Part shown: one piece after another, positions 1 through 9,899 of the stretch
How the letters are laid out: each line of letters starts with the position of its first letter
How positions within the stretch are numbered: the first letter of the stretch is position 1
Origin: Prochlorococcus sp. AG-315-I14
GTDB lineage: Bacteria; Cyanobacteriota; Cyanobacteriia; PCC-6307; Cyanobiaceae
Direction: 5' to 3'
Assembly: GCA_003283665.1 (NCBI GenBank)
Contig: QBWF01000002.1
Coordinates: 8,716-72,715 of the forward strand
Length of the DNA: 64,000 nt
Notes under the pieces: model-generated
What the model was told of the DNA's origin: nothing
Database searches by the model: none
Seen by the model: the letters and a program-made list of their open reading frames with translations, nothing else
Made by a program: the position numbers and the translations under genes

Positions 1-1053
1 TTTAGACTTATCGCAAGACTTAAAGAAATAGGTGTTACTACTGTTATGACTACTGAAAGAGTGGAGGAATATGGTCCAATAGCTAGATATGGTGTTGAGG
101 AGTTTGTTTCTGATAATGTTGTGATTTTTAGGAATGTTTTAGAGTCTGAAAGAAGAAGAAGAACAGTGGAAATTCTCAAATTAAGAGGGACTACACATAT
201 GAAGGGTGAATTTCCTTTTACGATGGGAGATAAAGGAATTTGTGTGTTTCCTTTGGGTGCAATGAGACTGACCCAAAGATCATCAAATGTCCGAATTAGT
301 TCAGGTGTCCCAGACCTTGATGATATGTGTGGAGGAGGTTATTTCCAAGATTCAATTATTCTTGCAACTGGCGCAACTGGAACAGGTAAAACAATGTTGG
401 TTTCTAAATTCATTGAAGATGCATATATAAATAAAGAACGCGCAATCCTTTTTGCGTATGAGGAATCAAGAGCTCAATTACTTCGTAATGCAACTAGCTG
501 GGGAATTGATTTCGAGAAAATGGAGGCAGATGGTTTGTTGAAAATTATTTGTGCTTATCCAGAATCGACAGGTTTAGAAGATCATTTACAAATTATTAAA
601 ACTCAAATTACTGACTATAAGCCTTCAAGAATGGCCATTGATTCATTATCTGCATTAGCAAGAGGTGTAAGTTTGAATGCATTTAGACAGTTTGTTATAG
701 GGGTCACTGGTTATGCAAAACAAGAGGAAATAGCAGGATTTTTTACTAATACTGCAGAAGAATTTATGGGCAGTCACTCAATTACTGATTCTCATATCTC
801 AACAATAACTGATTCAATTTTACTTCTTCAATATGTAGAGATTAGAGGTGAAATGGCAAGAGCTATTAATGTTTTCAAAATGAGGGGTTCATGGCATGAT
901 AAAAGAATACGTGAATATATTATTACTAATAAAGGGCCTCAAATAAAAGATTCATTCTCCAATTTTGAACAGATTTTTAGTGGAGCACCTCACCGTGTAA
1001 ATTCTGAAGATCAGATAGCTGGTGTTTTTAAGTCTGTTAAGGAAAAAGAATAA
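1..1053 (+). CDS. kaiC: Circadian clock protein KaiC, 3' part (5' end outside window)
   Basis: KaiC is the autokinase, autophosphatase and ATPase at the core of the cyanobacterial clock and works with KaiB (and KaiA where present). The frame is open from base 1, so only the last 350 residues are seen: the end of the CI domain and the whole CII domain. The CII Walker A motif GATGTGKT is present. The phosphorylation region SHSITDSHISTITDS holds the Ser-Thr pair equivalent to S431/T432 of Synechococcus elongatus KaiC. The C-terminal tail after the IKDSF segment is present. It ends 15 bases from the convergent nblS. Whether kaiB or kaiA lies upstream cannot be seen. Confidence 0.97.
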   Translation, partial: FRLIARLKEIGVTTVMTTERVEEYGPIARYGVEEFVSDNVVIFRNVLESERRRRTVEILKLRGTTHMKGEFPFTMGDKGICVFPLGAMRLTQRSSNVRISSGVPDLDDMCGGGYFQDSIILATGATGTGKTMLVSKFIEDAYINKERAILFAYEESRAQLLRNATSWGIDFEKMEADGLLKIICAYPESTGLEDHLQIIKTQITDYKPSRMAIDSLSALARGVSLNAFRQFVIGVTGYAKQEEIAGFFTNTAEEFMGSHSITDSHISTITDSILLLQYVEIRGEMARAINVFKMRGSWHDKRIREYIITNKGPQIKDSFSNFEQIFSGAPHRVNSEDQIAGVFKSVKEKE

Positions 1054-1068
1054 TAATTTGATTTGTTT

Positions 1069-3117
1069 TTAAGCTTGAGCATTCTCTAATTCCCAATTTT
1101 TCCTTGCAGATTGTAATAACAATTGATCTGCATCTGAGTCCTCCAGAGAAAGATCAAACCAGAAAGTTGTACCGACATTAGGTTCACTAGCCATTCTTAT
1201 CTTGCTACCATGTTTATTGATAATACCTTTAACAATTGAGAGGCCTAAGCCAGTTCCTGCCTCAGTATGTACCGAATCTTCAACTCTATAAAAACGTTCA
1301 AAGATTCTTTGTTGATCCATCTCGGAGATGCCACATCCTGTATCGGAGATCTCTAATCTTAATTTAGGCATTGGAGACAAAATTTCACAATGCGGGGCTG
1401 AATTATTTTTTTCTGTTGGTGAAGCTAGGCATATGTCTGGCCAGGTATATGCCTTTAAACTTATTTGCCCACCTTTTTGACTAAACTTAAGTGCATTACC
1501 TACAAGATTATCTAAAACTTGAAGTAACATATCCCAATTGCCTAATATCAATGGTAGATTATCCTCTAGCTTAGTTGTTAACGTAACTTTTTTCTCAATT
1601 GCATTAAGTTTGTAGTTTCTAAGAGTCTGTTCTATTGCCTCCTTAATACTTATTGGTTCTAATTGAATTGTTCTTCCTGACTCTAGCCTGGAAAGATCAA
1701 GCACATCATTTACTAATCTAGTAAGTCTATCTGTTTCAGAATTTGCAATACCTAGGAATTCTTTTTGTTCGTCTTTTGAAAGCTTTTCTCCTAAATCATA
1801 TAGTGTCTCTATGTAACTTTTTATATTGAAAAGAGGTGTTCTTAATTCATGTGAAACATTACTTATGAATCTTTTCTGAGCAGCATTTAGTTGAACTTCT
1901 CTAGTAAGATCTTGAACTGTAAAAGCAATACCTTTGAGAGTTTCACCTGAGGAATCTCTGACTGATTTTAAAACTATTCTAAGTGTCCTAGGAGGTTCTT
2001 CAAGACTACATCTCAAATCATCGTTATCTACAAAGTTGCTCAATAGTGAGTTAATAGGAGTCTCTAATTTATTTACAAGTACCTCAGGAAGTTGATCTAA
2101 AAGCTTTTGACCTTCAAGCTTTCTTCCCTCCCATCGAAAGAGTCTTCTGGCTGTGGGGTTTACTAACACAATATCTCCTTGTTCATCCAGGAGTAAAGCA
2201 CCATCAGCCATAGTTGCAATTAATGATTGTTGCTTAACTTGGGCAGCCTTCAATTCTTCAATATTTGCCGCCTCATATTCTTCCAATTTTGTGGCCATGG
2301 CATTAAATCCATTGAGTAATTCTCCTAATTCACCACTCATTGGAAGATCTACTCGGGATTTAAAGTTACCTTTAGCGATTTCTCTTACTCCATTAACTAA
2401 TTCTCGAAGTGGTCGAGTAATTGTTAATGCATTAAACACAGCTCCAATTATTACTAGAACCCAAATCGAAATAAAAACAGCAACTGTAATTTCTCTAGTT
2501 AAAGCTGCTGAAGCAAGGGCTTTTTTATTTGGTGTGACACCAAGTGCCAAGGTTCCTAAATACTCTCCTTTCCAAAGCATTGGAACAAAGACATCAGTTA
2601 CCTGACCTTGTGGAGTTGAATGCTGTCTGACTAATGGAAATTGAGGTTGTTTTTTTAATTCGGATGGTAATTGTAATTTCCTAGTAAGTTGTAAAGAATC
2701 AGTTTTATCGGACTCAGGAGAAGTAGCACTAACAGGAATACCTAGTTTGACAAAACCTTCTGGGTCTGTAAAAAATATGTACCTTAAATTTCTACTTGAT
2801 CTCCAAAATTTTTCTGCAACATTAAAAAGTTCTCTATCTTGATCGTTTGCTACCAATTCTGTAACATTCCCTGATAATAATAATCCCAAATCTCTAGCGT
2901 ACCGAGTGTCATTCATTCCAGCATCTTTTTGGATGCTACTTAATGCAAAAAAAGTAATAAGAGTCATTATAAAACTTACTACTAATGTTCCTATGGCAAG
3001 CAGCTTTGATCTTAAATTAAATCTTAACCACCATGCTTTAATTGTTTCCCAAAAACTCTTATTATATAAATTTGAATTATCATAAGATTCTATTGTCTCA
3101 ATATTAGAATTTTTCAT
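1069..3117 (-). CDS. nblS: Sensor histidine kinase NblS (Hik33/DspA family)
   Basis: Membrane sensor kinase of the conserved cyanobacterial NblS/Hik33 family, which controls high-light, nutrient and other stress responses, including hli genes. The protein shows a first membrane segment at about residues 38-61, an extracytoplasmic sensor region, a second membrane segment near 210-233, a HAMP linker, a PAS domain around 300-410, the H-box FISNVSHELRTP (His near 420), then the ATPase motifs LVGNALKFS, ISDTGCGIS and GTGLGLS. I chose ATG 3117, just downstream of the purD stop. ATG 3126 and TTG 3156 are in frame and would overlap purD. An hli gene lies 22 kb away. Confidence 0.93.
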   Translation of the reverse strand: MKNSNIETIESYDNSNLYNKSFWETIKAWWLRFNLRSKLLAIGTLVVSFIMTLITFFALSSIQKDAGMNDTRYARDLGLLLSGNVTELVANDQDRELFNVAEKFWRSSRNLRYIFFTDPEGFVKLGIPVSATSPESDKTDSLQLTRKLQLPSELKKQPQFPLVRQHSTPQGQVTDVFVPMLWKGEYLGTLALGVTPNKKALASAALTREITVAVFISIWVLVIIGAVFNALTITRPLRELVNGVREIAKGNFKSRVDLPMSGELGELLNGFNAMATKLEEYEAANIEELKAAQVKQQSLIATMADGALLLDEQGDIVLVNPTARRLFRWEGRKLEGQKLLDQLPEVLVNKLETPINSLLSNFVDNDDLRCSLEEPPRTLRIVLKSVRDSSGETLKGIAFTVQDLTREVQLNAAQKRFISNVSHELRTPLFNIKSYIETLYDLGEKLSKDEQKEFLGIANSETDRLTRLVNDVLDLSRLESGRTIQLEPISIKEAIEQTLRNYKLNAIEKKVTLTTKLEDNLPLILGNWDMLLQVLDNLVGNALKFSQKGGQISLKAYTWPDICLASPTEKNNSAPHCEILSPMPKLRLEISDTGCGISEMDQQRIFERFYRVEDSVHTEAGTGLGLSIVKGIINKHGSKIRMASEPNVGTTFWFDLSLEDSDADQLLLQSARKNWELENAQA

Positions 3118-3118
3118 A

Positions 3119-4444
3119 TTAATCATTAACTTTTTTATTTCTAACTTGATAACCAATATCTTTACGGAATTGCATGCCTTGGAAATTGACTTTATTCATA
3201 CTTTTATAAGCAAGATTAAAAGCATCAGCAAAGCTTTTTCCCTGGGCAACAATTGAAAGGACTCTTCCGCCTGAGGTGATTATATTATTTGATTCGTTAA
3301 TTGTGGTTCCGGCATGAAAAATTTGAACTGAAGAATCTTCCTCTAATGAGATATTGATTTTGTCACCTGTTTGGGGAGAATCAGGGTAATCCTTTGATGC
3401 CGCTACAACACATGCACTAAAGCTATCTTTAAAAGTAAGCTTTGGAGCATTCCTGAGATCGCCTCGAGCACATGACAGGAGGACTGCACCTAATTCATCT
3501 CCCATTAAGGGCATTAAAGCTTGACATTCAGGATCTCCAAATCGGCAATTGAATTCTATGACTTTTGGACCAGATGATGTAAGCATTAAACCTGCATATA
3601 TAACACCTATATAATTTATTTTTTTTCTCTTGAGGCCATTTAAAGTTGGAATAAGAATTAAATTAGTTATTTCTTGCAATTCTTTTTGATTTACTAAAGG
3701 AGCAGGTGCATAAGCTCCCATCCCCCCAGTATTTGGACCTTTATCTCCATCAAGGAGTCTCTTATGATCTTGTGCTGGAGGAAGGACAAGAAGTTGTTCT
3801 CCATCGCAAAGAGCAAAAATAGAAACCTCTGGTCCTTCAATTCTCTCTTCAAGAATCACTTTATGTCCAGCTCTACCAAACTTTCCTGAAAATATTTCCT
3901 TAATGGCCTGTTTTGTTTGTTTGATGCTTTCACATACGGTTACTCCTTTGCCGGAGGCTAGACCGTCCGCTTTTGTTACAAGTGGCTTGCCGTAATCATG
4001 AAGTATCTCTAAGGCTTCTTCTTCGGAGCATGTAGTCCAGTATCTAGCAGTAGGAATATTATTTTCAATCATAAGTCTTTTGGCCCAATCTTTACTTGCT
4101 TCTAATAGGGCTCCATTTTTGCAAGGGCCAAAAACAGTTAGTCCTGCTTCTCTAAGATTGTTTGCCAAGCCAGCAGCTAAAGGAGCTTCAGGACCGATAA
4201 TTATTAAGTCTATTTCTCGTTTTTGACACTCTTTAATTATTGTTTCATCACTTTCAGAATTAATTTTCAGTTGAAGGCATTTTTTTTGACTAGCTGTACC
4301 AGCATTACCAGGACTTACATAGATTTTTTCTGTACAGGCATCTTTAGCCAAAGCCCAAGCAATAGAATTTTCCCTGCCTCCATTCCCAACTATAAGTATC
4401 TTTCTTGGTCTTTGAATCTTCTTATTCCCTAGAGTTTTTGTCAT
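3119..4444 (-). CDS. purD: Phosphoribosylamine--glycine ligase (GAR synthetase)
   Basis: Second step of purine synthesis: ATP-dependent joining of glycine to 5-phosphoribosylamine. The 441-residue length fits the family. An N-terminal GNGGREN loop is followed by an ATP-grasp fold with GPNTGGMGAYAP and the metal/ATP site EFNCRFGDPE. The start is ATG at 4444. The gene is divergent from purC across a 186-base spacer, so two purine genes share one upstream region. Its stop lies next to or inside the start region of nblS, which suggests co-transcription on the minus strand. Confidence 0.97.
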   Translation of the reverse strand: MTKTLGNKKIQRPRKILIVGNGGRENSIAWALAKDACTEKIYVSPGNAGTASQKKCLQLKINSESDETIIKECQKREIDLIIIGPEAPLAAGLANNLREAGLTVFGPCKNGALLEASKDWAKRLMIENNIPTARYWTTCSEEEALEILHDYGKPLVTKADGLASGKGVTVCESIKQTKQAIKEIFSGKFGRAGHKVILEERIEGPEVSIFALCDGEQLLVLPPAQDHKRLLDGDKGPNTGGMGAYAPAPLVNQKELQEITNLILIPTLNGLKRKKINYIGVIYAGLMLTSSGPKVIEFNCRFGDPECQALMPLMGDELGAVLLSCARGDLRNAPKLTFKDSFSACVVAASKDYPDSPQTGDKINISLEEDSSVQIFHAGTTINESNNIITSGGRVLSIVAQGKSFADAFNLAYKSMNKVNFQGMQFRKDIGYQVRNKKVND

Positions 4445-4603
4445 GACTTTTAATTGCTTGATTGAGAAATTGTTTTTAATGAATGATCATTTCTACTGCA
4501 GTATCAATCAGATTATGGCGAGAAGGATTAATAGCTTAGGGGTTTAGTTTTTTTGTTAAAGAGATTTTCTTAGATTACGGTGATTTTTTTTGCATTGTCT
4601 ATT

Positions 4604-4609
4604 TATAAT
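4604..4609 (+). promoter_or_regulatory. Possible -10 box of the purC operon
   Basis: A perfect TATAAT lies 22 bases upstream of the purC ATG in the purD/purC divergent spacer. No convincing -35 box is seen at the usual spacing. If used, transcription would start near 4616 and leave a very short leader. AT-rich DNA makes chance matches common, so this is weak evidence. Confidence 0.25.
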
Positions 4610-4630
4610 AATTTGACATGAGAGTTGTTA

Positions 4631-5374
4631 ATGAATCATATCCAAGGACCACTGATTTATGAAGGTAAAGCTAAAAGAGTTTTTGCTTGCGAAAACCCTG
4701 AGTTGGTCTTAATAGAGTTTAAGAACGACGCAACAGCTTTTAATGCAAAAAAACGTTCGAAGTTCGAGGGGAAAGGACGTTTGAATTGCAAAATATCTGC
4801 GTCTCTTTTTCAATTGCTTGAATTAAATGGTATCCCAACACATTTTTTAGAGCTTCAATCTGACACATGGATATCTGCTCAGAAAATTAATATATTTCCT
4901 TTAGAAGTTGTGATTCGCAATGTGGCCACTGGTTCATTGTGCAAAGAAACTCCAATAAAAGAAGGGACATTGTTAAGCCCTCCATTGTTAGATTTGTATT
5001 TCAAGGATGATGAATTAGGTGATCCTATCCTTACTGAAGAAAGATTGAAGATACTTGGAATAGTAAGCATGCAGCAGAGGGAAGAAATAGAGAGAATTGC
5101 CAGAAAAGTTAATGATATATTAAAAGATTTTTTTGATTTAAGAGACTTATTGCTAGTTGATTTCAAATTAGAATTTGGAACAAATTCCTTAGGTCAAATT
5201 TTAGTGGCTGATGAAATAAGCCCAGATAATTTTAGGCTGTGGGATAAAAAGATATCAGATCCTAAGGATCGAATCCTTGACAAAGATCGCTTTCGGCAAG
5301 ATCTTGGAGGAGTGATTGATGCCTATGGGGAGATCTTCAAACGTATTCAGGGAGACTCCTCTGAAACAACTTGA
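4631..5374 (+). CDS. purC: Phosphoribosylaminoimidazole-succinocarboxamide synthase (SAICAR synthetase)
   Basis: Purine synthesis step joining CAIR and aspartate with ATP hydrolysis. Family motifs are clear: YEGKAKRVF at the N-terminus, [11 protein letters not shown] in the middle and [12 protein letters not shown] near the C-terminus. The length of 247 residues is normal. ATG 4631 is preferred, with an in-frame TTG at 4625 as alternative. It heads the plus-strand run into bamA and the lpx genes. Its stop (5372-5374) overlaps a possible TTG start of bamA. Confidence 0.97.
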   Translation: MNHIQGPLIYEGKAKRVFACENPELVLIEFKNDATAFNAKKRSKFEGKGRLNCKISASLFQLLELNGIPTHFLELQSDTWISAQKINIFPLEVVIRNVATGSLCKETPIKEGTLLSPPLLDLYFKDDELGDPILTEERLKILGIVSMQQREEIERIARKVNDILKDFFDLRDLLLVDFKLEFGTNSLGQILVADEISPDNFRLWDKKISDPKDRILDKDRFRQDLGGVIDAYGEIFKRIQGDSSETT

Positions 5375-5391
5375 ACAAATATTGTCAGAAA

Positions 5392-7725
5392 ATGATTGCG
5401 CCTTTTAACCGACTTGACCAGAAATTTATGGCAAAACAAAACAAAAGTTCGTTATCGAAATTAATTAGCAAAAATGCATATGTTGTTGCATTAGCATTGC
5501 CTCTAATAAGTTTTACGAGCGCAACAAAAGCAACTAGTAATTCCGATGAAGGAAAGTATTTCTTATCTATTGATAACAGAATAGATGCCCATAAATTTAA
5601 TGATCTGAATACTAATAAAAAATTAGATCTTAAGTTAGATCAATTTCTATTATCTGAGGGGAAGGATAGTGGGAATAAGAAAGATTCACCTCAAGAAAAA
5701 AGAGTGTTGATTTCGGAAATTCTTATTGAAGGTCTTGAAGATCATCCTGATAAGGAACGTTTGAAAATTGTTGCCTATGATTTAATGGTTATAAGGCCAG
5801 GGAGCAAAGTTACTCAAAAAGAAGTAAAGAAAGATTTAGATAGAATATATTCAAGTGGTTGGTTTGCAGGTGCCCGAATTGAGTCCGTGCAGACTCTATC
5901 AGGTGTTCAATTATTAATTAAAGTTGAACCAAATCCGATATTAAATGATATAGAGATATTGCCAGTAAGTAAGAAAATATCAAATGATAGATTAACTAAG
6001 ATTTTTAATGATGATTATGGTAAAACTCTAAATTTAAATGTTCTTCAGATTAGAATCAAAGAAATCAAAGAATGGTATGTTTCAAATGGATATTCGTTGG
6101 TTAGGATTTCTGGACCAAGTAGAGTAACAAAAGAAGGAAGTGTACAGTTGAATATTCAAGAGGGAATAGTCTCTGGGATTGAGATTAATTTTATTGATGA
6201 AGATGGTAATGCTAAGAATGAAAAAGGTGAGTTAATCAAGGGTAAAACTAAAAAATGGGTCATTGAAAGACAGTTAAGCACTCAAGTTGGGAATGTATTT
6301 AACAGAGGAAAACTAGAGTCAGACATAAAAAGATTATATTCAACCTCGCTTTTTAATGATGTAAAAGTCACATTAAAACCTGTTAAATCTGAACCTGGTA
6401 AAGTTATAATATTGTTAGGTGTTACTGAGCAAAGAACTGGCTCTTTGACTGGTGGACTTGGATATAGCGGAGCACAGGGGGTTTTTGGACAGATTGGACT
6501 TCAGGAATCAAATCTTGTTGGAAGATCTTGGTCAACAAATATGAATTTAACCTATGGAGAATATGGAGCACTTTTGAATCTTTCTTTGTATGATCCTTGG
6601 ATTAAGGATGATAAGCATAAAACATCATTTAGGACTTCTTTATATTTAAGTAGAGAAGTTCCACAAGAATTCAGAAGTCAGGATGGAGGAAGCATTCGAG
6701 GAGTTATTGATAGATATGAAGCTATTAATACATCTGTAAGCCACGATATAAATCAATCTCATAATTTAGATGTTAATAATATAACAATAGAATCAGGTCC
6801 ATTCTCTTCTGTTGATGAAGCCAAGTCTTCATCCTCTCAGTTTAGCTGGTTTGATAATGAAGGTGATTCTATTGTTTTAGAAAGGACAGGCGGTGGATTT
6901 TCTTTTGCGAGACCTTTAAATGATGGCCAGGCACTTAAGAATGTGCCTTGGAGCATACTTTTAGGTGCGAATTTCCAGAAAGTTAAACCTATAGACTATG
7001 CCGGTGATAGTAGGCCTTATGGTGTAGCTTCTACTAATTTCAGTAACGGAGTAGTTCCTAAAGATGAAGTGATTTGTGTTGCATATAATTGTGCCAATGA
7101 AAATACACTTATAAGTTTTAAAAGTGCAGTTACATATAACAACCTAGATAATTCAAGAAACCCTAGATCCGGAGATTACTTAAATATTGGTTCCGAGCAG
7201 TTTATTTCTTTTGGAGAGAATTCACCAACATTCAATAGATCAAGAGTTACTTATTCACGTTTTTATCCTGTTAATTGGTTGAAATTCCATAAAGACTGTC
7301 GCGTTAAGAAAGGGAAAAAATCAGATTGTGCTCAATCAATAGGATTCCAAGCAAAGATTGGAACAATAGTTGGTGATTTGCCTCCCTATGAAGCATTTTG
7401 TTTGGGTGGTACTAGTTCTGTTAGAGGTTGGAGTTCTTGTGATCTAGGAGTTTCAAGAAGTTTTGGTGAAGCTACTGCCGAATATCGTTTTCCTATTTGG
7501 CGATTAGTTTCAGGAGCACTTTTCTTTGATGCAGGCTCAGATTTGGGCTCTCAATCCAGTGTCCCAGGAAAACCTGGAGAAATACTTGGAAAACCAGGTT
7601 CTGGATTTTCAGTAGGCCCCGGAGCGGTAATAAATACTCCAGTTGGACCAATTCGTATAGAGGCTGCTAGTCAAGATTTAAGTGGTGAGTGGCGATACAA
7701 CATTGGTATTGGTTGGAAGTTCTAG
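5392..7725 (+). CDS. bamA: Outer membrane protein assembly factor, BamA/Omp85 (Toc75-like)
   Basis: Inserts beta-barrel proteins into the outer membrane; cyanobacterial members are the relatives of chloroplast Toc75. A hydrophobic signal segment (AYVVALALPLISFTSA) is followed by about three POTRA domains between roughly residues 100 and 350. The C-terminal beta-barrel carries the family VRGW motif (GGTSSVRGW) and ends in Phe, as outer-membrane barrels do. The start is uncertain: TTG 5371 overlaps the purC stop as TTGA, while ATG 5392 and ATG 5428 are both in frame. The stop TAG shares its last base with the GTG of lpxC, which suggests coupled translation. Confidence 0.93.
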   Translation: MIAPFNRLDQKFMAKQNKSSLSKLISKNAYVVALALPLISFTSATKATSNSDEGKYFLSIDNRIDAHKFNDLNTNKKLDLKLDQFLLSEGKDSGNKKDSPQEKRVLISEILIEGLEDHPDKERLKIVAYDLMVIRPGSKVTQKEVKKDLDRIYSSGWFAGARIESVQTLSGVQLLIKVEPNPILNDIEILPVSKKISNDRLTKIFNDDYGKTLNLNVLQIRIKEIKEWYVSNGYSLVRISGPSRVTKEGSVQLNIQEGIVSGIEINFIDEDGNAKNEKGELIKGKTKKWVIERQLSTQVGNVFNRGKLESDIKRLYSTSLFNDVKVTLKPVKSEPGKVIILLGVTEQRTGSLTGGLGYSGAQGVFGQIGLQESNLVGRSWSTNMNLTYGEYGALLNLSLYDPWIKDDKHKTSFRTSLYLSREVPQEFRSQDGGSIRGVIDRYEAINTSVSHDINQSHNLDVNNITIESGPFSSVDEAKSSSSQFSWFDNEGDSIVLERTGGGFSFARPLNDGQALKNVPWSILLGANFQKVKPIDYAGDSRPYGVASTNFSNGVVPKDEVICVAYNCANENTLISFKSAVTYNNLDNSRNPRSGDYLNIGSEQFISFGENSPTFNRSRVTYSRFYPVNWLKFHKDCRVKKGKKSDCAQSIGFQAKIGTIVGDLPPYEAFCLGGTSSVRGWSSCDLGVSRSFGEATAEYRFPIWRLVSGALFFDAGSDLGSQSSVPGKPGEILGKPGSGFSVGPGAVINTPVGPIRIEAASQDLSGEWRYNIGIGWKF

Positions 7726-8585
7726 TGTTTACTTTCCCTTGTGACTATGAAGGTGCTTGGACATTAAGGACTGAAATTTCCCAAGAAGGAATAGGATTAC
7801 ATACAGGTCATATTTGTAAAGTTCGAATTAAGCCAACAGATCTACAAGGCTTTCATTTCTCATTCTCTGAAGAACCCAATAAGCTAATAACGATTAATTC
7901 TTCTCAAGTTGAGAACACTCCCTTATGCACAACCCTTGATTTAAATGGTAAAAAAGTATTTACAGTTGAACATTTGCTTGCGTCATTAATTGGTTGTGGA
8001 TTGACTCATGTTCATATAGAAATATCTGGGAATGAAATTCCTTTACTGGATGGGTCTGCTTTGTGTTGGGTTCAATTAATCAAGAAAGTGGGAATGAAAA
8101 TTTCGAAAACACCCCCTAAGCCACGACCAGAATTAACTAAACCAATTTTTATACATAAAGGAGATAGCCTAATTCTTGCGACGCCTTCAAAAAAACTTAA
8201 GTTAATTGGAGCGATTGATTTTCCCTATAAGGCAATTGGACAGCAAATATATTCGATTGAATTGTCCCCTGATAAATTTGTTGAAGAAATTGCACCAGCA
8301 AGAACTTTTGGCTTTCTTGATCAGTTCGAGGAGCTAAAGAAAGGAGGCTTAATAAAAGGAGGAACACTTGAGAATGCATTGGTTTGTAACGGAGATTCTT
8401 GGTTAAATCCACCTTTGAGATTCAAAAATGAACCAGTGCGACATAAAATGCTTGACTTGATTGGTGATTTGGCACTTGTTGGATTACCTAGAGCTCAAAT
8501 TCTTGCTTATAAGGGCTCTCATGCTCTTCATTCTGAATTTGCAGCTTCTTTACAAAAAACATTATCTTCCTCAGACCTGATTTGA
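7725..8585 (+). CDS. lpxC: UDP-3-O-acyl-N-acetylglucosamine deacetylase
   Basis: Zinc enzyme of the committed lipid A step, removing acetate from UDP-3-O-acyl-GlcNAc. The early TGHICKV segment, the zinc site TVEHLLASL, the second zinc site around [12 protein letters not shown] and the late His in HALHSEF are all present. I chose GTG 7725, which overlaps the bamA stop by one base and gives 286 residues. The upstream open frame to 7689 merely reads through the bamA end. The stop overlaps the fabZ TTG by four bases. Confidence 0.95.
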   Translation: MFTFPCDYEGAWTLRTEISQEGIGLHTGHICKVRIKPTDLQGFHFSFSEEPNKLITINSSQVENTPLCTTLDLNGKKVFTVEHLLASLIGCGLTHVHIEISGNEIPLLDGSALCWVQLIKKVGMKISKTPPKPRPELTKPIFIHKGDSLILATPSKKLKLIGAIDFPYKAIGQQIYSIELSPDKFVEEIAPARTFGFLDQFEELKKGGLIKGGTLENALVCNGDSWLNPPLRFKNEPVRHKMLDLIGDLALVGLPRAQILAYKGSHALHSEFAASLQKTLSSSDLI

Positions 8586-9040
8586 CTGACCTTCCCTCTC
8601 CTGAAGCTCTTGTTTTAAACAGTGAGCAAATTATGGGGCTTTTGCCTCATCGATATCCTTTTGCACTCGTAGATAGAGTGATCGAACATGAACTAGGAAA
8701 GAAAGCTGTTGCCATAAAGAATGTCACACTAAATGAGCCTCAATTTCAAGGGCATTTTCCAGAAAGACCATTGATGCCAGGTGTATTAATAGTTGAAGCT
8801 ATGGCTCAAGTTGGTGGCCTAATTGTTTCTCAAATGCCTGATATTCCAGAAGGATTATTTGTTTTTGCTGGAATAGATGCAGTTCGCTTTCGTAGACCAG
8901 TAGTTCCTGGTGATCAACTTAAAATTACTTGTGAACTGATAAGTATAAAAAGGCAAAGATTTGGAAAGATTAGAGGAGAAGCAAAAGTAGATGGTCAATT
9001 AGTTTGTTCTGGAGAGTTACTGTTTTCTCTGGTCAATTGA
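8582..9040 (+). CDS. fabZ: (3R)-hydroxyacyl-ACP dehydratase FabZ
   Basis: Hot-dog-fold dehydratase of fatty acid elongation, acting on 3-hydroxyacyl-ACP, the same pool that LpxA draws on. The signature [10 protein letters not shown] and the active-site stretch [20 protein letters not shown] are intact, and 152 residues is typical. The start is TTG 8582, sharing TTGA with the lpxC stop, so translational coupling is likely. Its place between lpxC and lpxA is the common bacterial arrangement and balances lipid A and phospholipid synthesis. Confidence 0.96.
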   Translation: MTDLPSPEALVLNSEQIMGLLPHRYPFALVDRVIEHELGKKAVAIKNVTLNEPQFQGHFPERPLMPGVLIVEAMAQVGGLIVSQMPDIPEGLFVFAGIDAVRFRRPVVPGDQLKITCELISIKRQRFGKIRGEAKVDGQLVCSGELLFSLVN

Positions 9041-9044
9041 TGCC

Positions 9045-9899
9045 ATGAGTGAATTTAATAATCCTCAGATTTCTAATATAAAAAATGAAGTTGCTATTCA
9101 TGAGCTTGCAGATGTTTCTAGAAATGCTGAATTAGGGGAAGGAGTTGTTGTTGGATCAGGTTCTGTTATTGGTCCAGATGTAGTTATTGGTAAGAATACT
9201 TGGATCGGAGCAAACGTAATTATTGATGGAAGAGTAAAAATAGGATCAAATAATAAGATCTTTTCAGGAGCTTGCATTGGATTGGAACCACAAGATTTAA
9301 AATATAAAGGAGCATTGACGGATGTTGTAATAGGAGATGCTAATACGATTCGAGAATATGTAACTATTAATCGAGCTACATATGAAGGCGAAAAAACCAA
9401 CGTAGGTGATGGGAATTTGTTAATGGCTTACTCTCATCTTGGTCATAATTGTGAAATTGGAAACAATGTAGTGATGTCTAATAGTGTGCAAGTTGCGGGA
9501 CATGTTGTAATTGAAGATCGTGCGGTTATTGGAGGATGTCTTGGAATTCATCAATTTGTGCATATTGGTTATTTGGCAATGATTGGAGGTATGACAAGGG
9601 TTGATAGAGATGTACCACCATTTTGTTTAGCTGAAGGCCATCCAGGGAAATTGAGGGGCCTTAATAGAATTGGGATTAAAAGAAATATGTTAGATAAGTT
9701 CAATAAAGACGAATACAATCAATTACAGAAAACTTGGAATTTATTATTTAGATCTGAATATGTTATTTCTGAAAGCTTAGGAATAGTTAAGAAAGATAAT
9801 TTATTTAAATCTTCTAAAAAACTATGTGACTTTATAGAGCTATCTATTGGTAAAACTAGAAGAGGCCCAATGCCCTCATTAGTGTCAACTAATCAATAA
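9045..9899 (+). CDS. lpxA: Acyl-ACP--UDP-N-acetylglucosamine O-acyltransferase
   Basis: First enzyme of lipid A synthesis. The N-terminal two thirds is a left-handed beta-helix of hexapeptide repeats (pattern I/V-G-x-x), followed by a helical C-terminal part. The catalytic His lies in SHLGHNCEIGN, and the later GCLGIHQFVHIG stretch is typical. It has 284 residues from ATG 9045, four bases after the fabZ stop. Its TAA overlaps the ATG of lpxB by one base. Confidence 0.96.
   Translation: MSEFNNPQISNIKNEVAIHELADVSRNAELGEGVVVGSGSVIGPDVVIGKNTWIGANVIIDGRVKIGSNNKIFSGACIGLEPQDLKYKGALTDVVIGDANTIREYVTINRATYEGEKTNVGDGNLLMAYSHLGHNCEIGNNVVMSNSVQVAGHVVIEDRAVIGGCLGIHQFVHIGYLAMIGGMTRVDRDVPPFCLAEGHPGKLRGLNRIGIKRNMLDKFNKDEYNQLQKTWNLLFRSEYVISESLGIVKKDNLFKSSKKLCDFIELSIGKTRRGPMPSLVSTNQ

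Noticed and set aside
2153..2605. Long open frame on the plus strand inside nblS
   Set aside because: Shadow of a real minus-strand gene. No recognisable domain, and nblS motifs occupy the region.
7689..7724. Earlier start for lpxC inside the bamA end
   Set aside because: GTG 7725 overlaps the bamA stop by one base and fits the family; the extra codons are bamA read in another frame.
9098..9400. 100-codon minus-strand frame within lpxA
   Set aside because: Shadow of the hexapeptide repeats, low-complexity Thr and Pro-rich translation.
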